In this document: positions 1-4,876 of the stretch, one piece after another
Numbering within the stretch: position 1 is the stretch's first letter
Layout of the letters: the number at the start of each line of letters is the position of its first letter
NCBI GenBank assembly: GCA_023423675.1
Contig: JAFAFD010000001.1
Span: forward strand, 1 to 9,078
Reading direction: 5' to 3'
DNA: 9,078 nt
From: Pseudomonadota bacterium
Lineage (GTDB): Bacteria; Pseudomonadota; Gammaproteobacteria; Xanthomonadales; Xanthomonadaceae
Translations under genes and position numbers: made by a program
Notes under the pieces: generated by a model
The model's database searches: none
Told to the model about the DNA's origin: nothing
What the model saw: the letters and a program-made list of their open reading frames with translations, nothing else

Positions 1-91
1 CCCCTGACGGGGCGTTGTTTGTATCGACCGGTTCAGCTGCTTGTTACACAGACTGACTGCCCGGCGTTTTTTCATGGCCGCGCTGTAGCGG
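1..91. other. Non-coding left edge, downstream of the VOC gene
   Basis: I see no convincing gene here. The first 12 bases form a small 4-bp palindrome (CCCC-TGAC-GGGG) followed by the fairly T-rich CGTTGTTTG, which could be the tail of a plus-strand terminator for a gene outside the window. A run of six T at 67-72 has no clear stem before it. An open frame starting at 19 runs into the antisense of the VOC gene and has no family features, so I do not call it. Confidence 0.4.
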
Positions 92-478
92 TCAATCGCG
101 CGCGACCATGCCCTCGGCACGGCTGTAGACACGCAAGCGATGGCCATCAGGATCGACACCGACGAAGGTGTGGCCGAATTCCAGTGTCACCGGCGCCTGG
201 GTGATCTGCACCCCAAGCGCGCGCCAAGCGTCATGCAGCTGCTGCACTTCAGCGGGGTTGGCGGCCACCATCGCCAGCTCGGCGGCGCCGGCCTCGGCGG
301 TGACCGGCGGCAGCACGCCATCGCGCTGCCACAGGCCCAGGGCCGCGCCATCACCGAGCAGGAACAGGGCGAAGCCGGGCGTCTGCTCGACCGGCGGCGT
401 GCCAAGGATGCCGCTGTAGAACGTGGCACTGGCCGCGACATCGCGCACGTACTGCAACAGGGTGCTGGGCTTGAACAT
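92..478 (-). CDS. VOC-family (glyoxalase/bleomycin-resistance fold) protein
   Basis: A 128-residue protein of the vicinal oxygen chelate superfamily, probably a cytosolic homodimer. The substrate cannot be told from sequence. Two beta-alpha-beta-beta-beta modules are suggested, about residues 3-60 and 65-122. The first shows YVRDVAASATFYSGILG (10-26), the usual opening strand and helix. The second ends in DPDGHRLRVYSR (109-120), the usual closing strand. In metal-dependent members that strand commonly carries a glutamate ligand after DPDGN; here the matching residue is Arg116, so glyoxalase I-type metal chemistry is unlikely. Length is normal for a single-domain VOC protein. The start is well supported by GGAGG (485-489) six bases before ATG. 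It sits downstream of a WYL regulator on the same strand, but the 223-bp gap with palindromes suggests its own promoter. Family assignment is sure; function is open. Confidence 0.88.
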   Translation of the reverse strand: MFKPSTLLQYVRDVAASATFYSGILGTPPVEQTPGFALFLLGDGAALGLWQRDGVLPPVTAEAGAAELAMVAANPAEVQQLHDAWRALGVQITQAPVTLEFGHTFVGVDPDGHRLRVYSRAEGMVARD

Positions 479-484
479 GGGGAA

Positions 485-489
485 CCTCC
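485..489 (-). promoter_or_regulatory. Ribosome binding site of the VOC gene
   Basis: GGAGG on the minus strand with a 6-base spacer (TTCCCC) to the ATG ending at 478. This fixes the start of the VOC reading frame. Confidence 0.8.
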
Positions 490-519
490 GTTGTTGGGAG
501 CGCCCATGGTGGTGCGGGC

Positions 520-542
520 CTGCTGACAGATCCTGTCAGCAG
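520..542. promoter_or_regulatory. Perfect 10-bp inverted repeat, candidate operator of the VOC gene
   Basis: Arms CTGCTGACAG (520-529) and CTGTCAGCAG (533-542) are exact reverse complements around the 3-base spacer ATC. The palindrome lies 42 bp upstream of the VOC start codon, where a promoter-proximal operator would be expected. It has no GTAG head, so it is not one of the REP elements next to it. The adjacent HTH-WYL regulator (702-1409) is the natural candidate to bind it. The repeat is seen directly; its role as an operator is inference. A hairpin in the leader RNA is the alternative. Confidence 0.6.
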
Positions 543-574
543 CGTTGACGGCGCTGGCCTGCGCTTCTGCCCTG

Positions 575-597
575 GTAGAGTCGACTGTCAGTCGACT
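575..597 (+). repeat. SMAG/REP-type palindrome, first half of an inverted pair
   Basis: The GTAG head (575-578) is followed by AGTCGACT-GTC-AGTCGACT (579-597), a hairpin with 8-bp stem and 3-base loop. The arm AGTCGACT is itself a palindrome. The GTAG head plus imperfect palindrome matches the SMAG family of short repeats in S. maltophilia, from memory of the family. Confidence 0.75.
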
Positions 598-630
598 GCT
601 CCTGCGTGAAAATCCCGCGCTTCGCGCGAT

Positions 631-653
631 AGTCGACTAGCAGTCGACTCTAC
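631..653 (-). repeat. SMAG/REP-type palindrome, second half of an inverted pair
   Basis: Read on the minus strand this is GTAG plus AGTCGACT-GCT-AGTCGACT. It is the same sequence as the element at 575-597 apart from the loop, in opposite orientation, with the GTAG heads facing outwards. The 33 bases between the two contain a small hairpin, GCGC-TTC-GCGC (617-627). Lying 49 bp past the stop codon of the WYL regulator, the pair could fold into a large cruciform and help end or protect that transcript. Confidence 0.75.
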
Positions 654-701
654 CCCCGGCGTTTCGTACGCCGCCGGTTCCGGGCAGCGCGCTCTTGCAG
701 C

Positions 702-1409
702 TCACGCCCGATCCAGCCAATCCGGGGCGATGCCCTGCGCTTTCTGCCAGCGGCGCAGCAACGTGCCGCGCGGCACCTGGTAGCGCTCTTCCAGCCTGCG
801 CACCCGCCGGATGCGGTCCAGGCGGAAATGGCGGAAATCCTCGCGGCCCTCGCACCATGCCGCCAGCACCACCACCTCATCGAAGTAGCCCAGCGCGAAC
901 GGCCAGACCACGCGCTCGCTGCGCTGCCCCTGCGCGTCCTCGTAGGCAAACTGCAGCCGCTGCTGCGCGCCCACGGCTTCGCGCACCGCCTGCAACCGCG
1001 CCGCCGGCACCGTCGCTCCGGCCTTCGAGGGACCGATGCGCAGGCCGCTGTCGCGCAGCGCTTCACGGCGTGCGGCGGGCAGCACATGGGCGATGCGTGC
1101 CAGGGCATCGCGAGCAGCATCAGCCAGCGCCGGCTCGGTGCGCGCGGCCACCCAGCGCAGGCCCAGCACCAGCGCATCGATCTCGGCTGGCGGCAGGGTC
1201 ATCGGTGGCAGCACGTCGCCGGGTATCAACTGGTAACCCACGCCGGCCTCGCCGCGCAGGTCGGCACCCTGCGCGCGCAGGGTCTCGATATCGCGGTACA
1301 GCGTGCGCAGGCTGATGCCGAGCGCTTGGGCCAGGGCCTGCCCGGCCACCGGCCGGCGGTGCCGGCGCAGCAGCTGCAGCAGCTGGGTCAGGCGCAGCGC
1401 ACGCGACAT
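702..1409 (-). CDS. YafY-type HTH and WYL domain transcriptional regulator
   Basis: A 235-residue DNA-binding regulator of the HTH_11/WYL (YafY/YobV) group. Residues 1-61 form the winged helix, with recognition helix SLRTLYRDIETLRAQG (33-48) and wing GEAGVGYQL (53-61). Residues about 135-210 form the WYL ligand-sensing domain, including VLAAWCEGREDFRHFRLDRI (181-200), the usual block of this group. The WYL tripeptide itself is replaced by VVV (179-181), as often seen in this subgroup. The frame stays open upstream to 1970, but that stretch is antisense to the neighbouring gene. The ATG at 1409 begins the HTH exactly and overlaps the preceding stop by one base (TGATG), with no clear Shine-Dalgarno of its own. 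Such regulators often control an adjacent VOC or DGPF-type enzyme gene, so the VOC gene downstream is the likely target. Ligand unknown. Confidence 0.9.
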   Translation of the reverse strand: MSRALRLTQLLQLLRRHRRPVAGQALAQALGISLRTLYRDIETLRAQGADLRGEAGVGYQLIPGDVLPPMTLPPAEIDALVLGLRWVAARTEPALADAARDALARIAHVLPAARREALRDSGLRIGPSKAGATVPAARLQAVREAVGAQQRLQFAYEDAQGQRSERVVWPFALGYFDEVVVLAAWCEGREDFRHFRLDRIRRVRRLEERYQVPRGTLLRRWQKAQGIAPDWLDRA

Positions 1410-2044
1410 CAGTCGGCCAGCGCGCCGGACGCCACAACATGCTCGCCCGGCGGCGGTGCCAGTGCGGCATCCACCAACGCCCTGGCAATGCGGCTGGCCG
1501 GATTGATCCGCCAGGCCCGCGGCAGCACCGGCCCGAGCACGCCCAGCACCTGCAGGGCGAAGTGCTCGCCGCGACGCACCTGCTGCCGCTGCCCCCCGAT
1601 CAGGCCCGGCCGCACCAGGGTGAGCGAGGCGAAGCCCAGTGCACGCAGGTCGCGCTCCAGCTCGCCCTTCACCCGGTTGTAGAAGATGGCCGAGCCCGCG
1701 TTGGCGCCGGCCGCGGAGTTCAGCACGAAGGCGCGCGCGCCCTGGGTACGGGCCAGGCGGGCGAAGGCCAGCGGGTAATCGTGGTCGATGCGGTGGAAGG
1801 CCTCGCGGCTGCCCGCCTGCGCCATGGTGCTGCCCAGTGCGCAGATCACCGCATCCACCTGCGCCCAGTCCGGTGCATCGGGCAGGCCGTCGAACTGCAG
1901 CACCGGGGCATGCAGTTTCGGATGGCTCAGGCCCAGCGGGCGCCGGGTCGGGGCCACCACCGCGCGGCACAGCGGGTCATCCAGCAGCATCGGCAGGGCC
2001 AGCCCGCCGACCAGGCCGGTCGCCCCCAGCAACATCACGCGCAT
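1409..2044 (-). CDS. NAD(P)-binding atypical SDR, TIP30/HTATIP2-like
   Basis: A 211-residue single-domain Rossmann protein. The N-terminus MRVMLLGATGLVGG carries the GxxGxxG dinucleotide-binding motif at residues 7-13. VDAVICALGST (63-73) is the usual strand and loop after the cofactor site. LNSAAGANAGSAIFYNRVKGE (109-129) contains YxxxK at Tyr122/Lys126, the likely active-site pair. LVRPGLIGGQR (143-153) is typical of HTATIP2-like atypical short-chain dehydrogenases. The substrate is unknown. I chose the ATG at 2044, not the one at 2089: it places the Rossmann strand at the N-terminus and has GGAGG (2050-2054) five bases away. It is the first gene of a pair with the WYL regulator, whose ATG overlaps its TGA. 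It is divergent from the GGDEF gene across 105 bp. Confidence 0.88.
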   Translation of the reverse strand: MRVMLLGATGLVGGLALPMLLDDPLCRAVVAPTRRPLGLSHPKLHAPVLQFDGLPDAPDWAQVDAVICALGSTMAQAGSREAFHRIDHDYPLAFARLARTQGARAFVLNSAAGANAGSAIFYNRVKGELERDLRALGFASLTLVRPGLIGGQRQQVRRGEHFALQVLGVLGPVLPRAWRINPASRIARALVDAALAPPPGEHVVASGALAD

Positions 2045-2049
2045 ACCCA

Positions 2050-2054
2050 CCTCC
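2050..2054 (-). promoter_or_regulatory. Ribosome binding site deciding the start of the NAD(P)-binding protein
   Basis: Minus-strand AGGGGAGGTG centred here is a near-perfect Shine-Dalgarno with a 5-base spacer to the ATG ending at 2044. It argues against the upstream in-frame ATG at 2089. Confidence 0.75.
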
Positions 2055-2149
2055 CCTACGGCATCCTGTCGTCCATCGTAGCCGTTCAAGCCGTCGGCGG
2101 CCGCGCCGATATGCTGTCACCAGTCCCTGCCAGCCCCAGGATTTTTGCC

Positions 2150-3688
2150 ATGACGGACCAGCCCGACCACCGCCCTGCCCCCGGTACCGCCCTGGGACCG
2201 CCGGCGCACGTGCGTGCGGTGTCCGACGATGGCCGCGGTGACCGGGTGGTCCTGCAGGGCGGCACGGCGGTGGCGCTGCAGCAGCTGTTCGCCGGCGCCG
2301 ATGCGCCCGAGCCGCTGCTGGCCGCCTTTGCCAATGGCATGGCCACCCTGCCCGGCGAGCTGGGCGACATGGGTGACCGTCTGCAGTCGGCGCAGGCCAG
2401 CGCCGACTGGCCGCGCTACGGCCGGGCGATGCGGCAGCTGATCGACAAGTACATCCGCACCATCGAGCAGCACTCGCCCGATGGCCAGCCCGACAGCCTG
2501 CGCCTGTCCGAGCAGCTGCGCCTGCTGCTGGGTGGCGCGGTGGTGTCACTGCTGCTGCACGACCCGGACCTGCGCGAGCAGGCCCAGGCGCTGGCCGGCA
2601 AGCTGCGGCAGTGGCAGCCCGGCGCACCGCTGGAGCCCATCGAACAGGGCGTGCGCGAGCTGGGCCACCAGGTGGGCGTGCGCGCGGAGAGCTGGCAGGA
2701 ACAGCAGGCCTTGTTGCTGGAGCTGTTTGCGCTGCTGCTGGAGAACGTCAGCGAGCTGCTGGATGACCGCAGCTGGCTGCAGGGCCAGATCGCCGCGGTA
2801 CGCCAGCTGCTGGCCGGCCCGCTGGAAGCGGAATCGGTCGAGCGCACGCGCGCCGAGCTGCGCGAGGTAATCTACAAGCAGGGGCTGCTGCGCCAGGGCA
2901 TCGACGATTCCAAGGCGGCGATGCGCGGCCTGATGGGCGAGTTCATCGAACGCATGGACGGCATGGCCGCCAGCACCGGGGAATACCACGACCGCATCGG
3001 CACCTATGCCCTGCAGCTGCGCGAGGCACGCAGCATCGCCGACCTCAACCAGCTGCTGCAGGAAGTGATGCATGACACCGGCAAGGTGCAGCAGCAGGCC
3101 GCACAGGCGCGCGACCACCTGGCCAGTGCGCGGCAGGAAGTGGAGCGCGCCGAGCGGCGCATCAGCGAACTGGAACAGGAACTGCGCGAGGCCGGCGACC
3201 TGGCGCGCATCGATCCGCTGACCCAGGCCCTGAACCGCCGTGGCCTGGACGAGATGCTGCAGCGGGAAATGGCCCGCGCGGCGCGCAACAACACGCCGCT
3301 GGGCCTGGCGGTGATCGACCTGGATGACTTCCACCAGACCAACGATGCCCACGGCCACGCCGGTGGCGATGCGCTGCTGCAGCACCTGGTGTCGACCTGC
3401 CGGCTGCTGCTGCGCGCCACCGATGGCATCGCCCGCCTCGGCGGTGATGAATTCGTGCTGCTGCTGCCGGAAACCCCGGGTGCCGACAGCATGGCCACGG
3501 TGCAACGCCTGCAGCGTTCACTGGCCCATCGCGTGCTGACCGTGCAGGACAAGCGCGTACCGGTGCACTTCAGCGCCGGCCTGGCGCAGTGGCAGCCCGG
3601 CGATGATGCCGAGGCCCTGCTGCGACGCGCCGATGAGGCGCTGTACGTGGCCAAGCGCCAGGGCAAGAACCGGGTGCAGGCGGGGTAA
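2150..3688 (+). CDS. Diguanylate cyclase: helical N-terminal region plus GGDEF domain
   Basis: A 512-residue protein predicted to make c-di-GMP from two GTP. The catalytic domain runs from about 350 to 512: DPLTQALNRRGLD (355-367), metal-binding LDDF (391-394) followed by ND and GHAGGD, then an exact GGDEF (431-435). RATD (422-425), five residues before it, is a complete RxxD inhibitory I-site, so product feedback is expected. Residues 1-300 are helix-rich without a domain I can name. About 305-350 is a heptad-like coiled coil that should drive dimerisation. I see no signal peptide or membrane segment, so it is probably cytosolic. The N-terminal block (for example LLENVSELLDDRSWLQGQIA, 196-215) recalls GGDEF proteins of pseudomonads and Burkholderia, from memory. 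The start at 2150 has AGGA (2138-2141) eight bases upstream; an in-frame ATG at 2111 is possible. Upstream open frame back to 1439 is antisense to neighbours and not coding. Confidence 0.92.
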   Translation: MTDQPDHRPAPGTALGPPAHVRAVSDDGRGDRVVLQGGTAVALQQLFAGADAPEPLLAAFANGMATLPGELGDMGDRLQSAQASADWPRYGRAMRQLIDKYIRTIEQHSPDGQPDSLRLSEQLRLLLGGAVVSLLLHDPDLREQAQALAGKLRQWQPGAPLEPIEQGVRELGHQVGVRAESWQEQQALLLELFALLLENVSELLDDRSWLQGQIAAVRQLLAGPLEAESVERTRAELREVIYKQGLLRQGIDDSKAAMRGLMGEFIERMDGMAASTGEYHDRIGTYALQLREARSIADLNQLLQEVMHDTGKVQQQAAQARDHLASARQEVERAERRISELEQELREAGDLARIDPLTQALNRRGLDEMLQREMARAARNNTPLGLAVIDLDDFHQTNDAHGHAGGDALLQHLVSTCRLLLRATDGIARLGGDEFVLLLPETPGADSMATVQRLQRSLAHRVLTVQDKRVPVHFSAGLAQWQPGDDAEALLRRADEALYVAKRQGKNRVQAG

Positions 3689-3720
3689 TCCGCCCTGGTG
3701 GGCATGGCCCGGCGGCGGCG

Positions 3721-3749
3721 GTTGGTGGGTGCCGACCGTTGGTCGGCAC
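3721..3749 (+). repeat. REP-type hairpin between two convergent genes, GTGG head
   Basis: A 9-bp perfect stem, GTGCCGACC (3729-3737) and GGTCGGCAC (3741-3749), closes on the loop GTT and is preceded by GTTGGTGG. It sits between the stop of the cyclase gene (3688) and the stop of the DUF808 gene (3772), where it can act on both transcripts as a terminator or 3' stabiliser. There is no T-tract, so a canonical intrinsic terminator is not shown. A copy differing by one base lies at 9034-9062. The shorter palindrome GGGC-ATG-GCCC (3701-3711) lies just before it. Confidence 0.7.
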
Positions 3750-3771
3750 GCCCTTCGCCCGGCGGCCGTTG

Positions 3772-4698
3772 TTACTTCCCGCGCAGCTTCTGGATGCCGG
3801 TCACCGCGGCCAGCACGATCGCGCCGGCAACGATGCCGACCACCATGTTCGCTGCGGCACTGATCAGCCAGCCCCACTGGCCTTCGCCACCGAAGCCCTG
3901 CACCGCGTGGTGCAGCGCCGGCACGTTGTGCACGAGGATGCCGCCACCGACCAGGAACATGGCGATGGTGCCGGCCACCGACAGGAACTTCATCAGCCAC
4001 GGCGCGGACACCACCAGGCCACGACCGAACGCGGCCACCGCCCCGCCCTTGCGCGACAGGTACAGGCCCACGTCGTCCAGCTTCACGATGCCGGCCACCA
4101 GCCCGTAGACGAACACCGTCATCGCCACGGCCACCACCGACAGGGTCAGCAGCTGCTGGGTGAAGGCCACGGTGGCGACCACGCCGAGGGTCAGCACGAT
4201 GATCTCGGCCGACAGGATGAAGTCGGTGCGGATGGCACCCTTCACCTTGTCCCTTTCCCACGCCACCATGTCCACCTGCGCATCACCCAGCGCCTTGCGC
4301 CGCTCGGCCTGGTGCTCGGCGTCCTCATCGGCCGAATGCAGGAAGCGGTGCGCCAGCTTCTCCACGCCTTCAAAGCACAGGAAGGCGCCGCCGATCATCA
4401 TCAGCGGCACGATCAGCGGCACGTTCCAGCCGCGGCTGTGCAGCCAGGCTTCCAGCGCGCTGATCGCCAGCGCCGCCGGCACCAGGATCACCTTGTTCAC
4501 CAGCGACCCCTTGGCCACCGCCCACACCACCGGCAGTTCGCGGTTGGCGTTGACGCCGGTCACCTGCTGCGCGTTCAGCGCCAGGTCGTCGCCCAGGACG
4601 CCGGCGGTTTTCTTCGCGGCGACCTTGGTGAGGATCGAGACGTCGTCGAGCAGGGTGGCGATATCGTCGAGCAGGGCAAACAGGCTGGCACCGGCCAT
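3772..4698 (-). CDS. DUF808 (YedI-like) inner-membrane protein
   Basis: A 308-residue polytopic membrane protein of the DUF808 family; E. coli YedI is of about the same length. No molecular function is established, to my knowledge. The N-terminus LFALLDDIATLLDDVSILTK (6-25), then KKTAGVLGDDLALN (29-42), is the family signature. Hydrophobic segments are near 64-85, 92-110, 162-182, 184-205, 232-255 and 276-300. A charged soluble loop (120-160, with SADEDAEHQAERR) separates the second and third. The frame is open up to 4926, but the ATG at 4698 matches the family N-terminus. The Shine-Dalgarno there is weak (GGA only, about 8 bases away). It is convergent with the cyclase gene and divergent from the UbiB-like gene across 178 bp. 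Confidence 0.88.
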   Translation of the reverse strand: MAGASLFALLDDIATLLDDVSILTKVAAKKTAGVLGDDLALNAQQVTGVNANRELPVVWAVAKGSLVNKVILVPAALAISALEAWLHSRGWNVPLIVPLMMIGGAFLCFEGVEKLAHRFLHSADEDAEHQAERRKALGDAQVDMVAWERDKVKGAIRTDFILSAEIIVLTLGVVATVAFTQQLLTLSVVAVAMTVFVYGLVAGIVKLDDVGLYLSRKGGAVAAFGRGLVVSAPWLMKFLSVAGTIAMFLVGGGILVHNVPALHHAVQGFGGEGQWGWLISAAANMVVGIVAGAIVLAAVTGIQKLRGK

Positions 4699-4742
4699 GG
4701 TGGATCCAAAGAGGGGATGGGCGGATTCTGACTGATCCGGTG

Positions 4743-4786
4743 CCTGCTGCGGAAGCGGGTTCACTGCGTGCCTACCGCGCAGCAGG
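4743..4786. promoter_or_regulatory. 9-bp inverted repeat in the DUF808/ubiB divergent region
   Basis: CCTGCTGCG (4743-4751) and CGCAGCAGG (4778-4786) are exact reverse complements 26 bases apart. Both lie in the 178-bp region from which the DUF808 and UbiB-like genes are read in opposite directions. It could be a looped operator or a leader hairpin, but GC-rich DNA makes chance matches of this length not rare. Confidence 0.3.
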
Positions 4787-4822
4787 GACACTGGCAGCGT
4801 CCGCCCTTCTGCCGGGCACGTC

Positions 4823-4846
4823 CGTCGGGCATGGCCCGGCGCTACC
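4823..4846 (-). repeat. SMAG/REP-type palindrome upstream of the UbiB-like gene
   Basis: On the minus strand it reads GGTAG then CGCCGGGC-CAT-GCCCGACG, an 8-bp stem with one mismatch and a 3-base loop. On the plus strand the mismatch becomes a G-U wobble, so the RNA hairpin would be fully paired. It ends 18 bases before the Shine-Dalgarno of the UbiB-like gene, an unusual 5' position for a repeat more often found after genes. Confidence 0.65.
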
Positions 4847-4864
4847 AGAGCAGCGCACCGCCCC

Positions 4865-4870
4865 GAGGAG
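4865..4870 (+). promoter_or_regulatory. Ribosome binding site supporting a TTG start
   Basis: GAGGAG lies six bases before TTG at 4877. It decides in favour of the TTG over the in-frame ATG at 4925, which has only a poorly spaced AAGGG before it. Confidence 0.65.
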
Positions 4871-4876
4871 TTCCGC

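Noticed and set aside
1410..1970. N-terminal extension of the WYL regulator frame to 1970
   Set aside because: It overlaps the whole NAD(P)-binding gene in another frame; the HTH begins exactly at the ATG at 1409.
1439..2149. N-terminal extension of the cyclase frame back to 1439
   Set aside because: This stretch is antisense to the NAD(P)-binding gene and of mirror-frame composition; the ATG at 2150 (or 2111) gives the natural start.
2546..3505. A 319-codon minus-strand frame antisense to the cyclase gene
   Set aside because: Shadow frame with Q/H/A-rich composition; the plus strand carries the GGDEF domain.
3739..4731. A 330-codon plus-strand open frame antisense to the DUF808 gene
   Set aside because: Very rich in H, Q, R and D with no hydrophobic core or recognisable motif; the minus frame encodes a coherent membrane protein.
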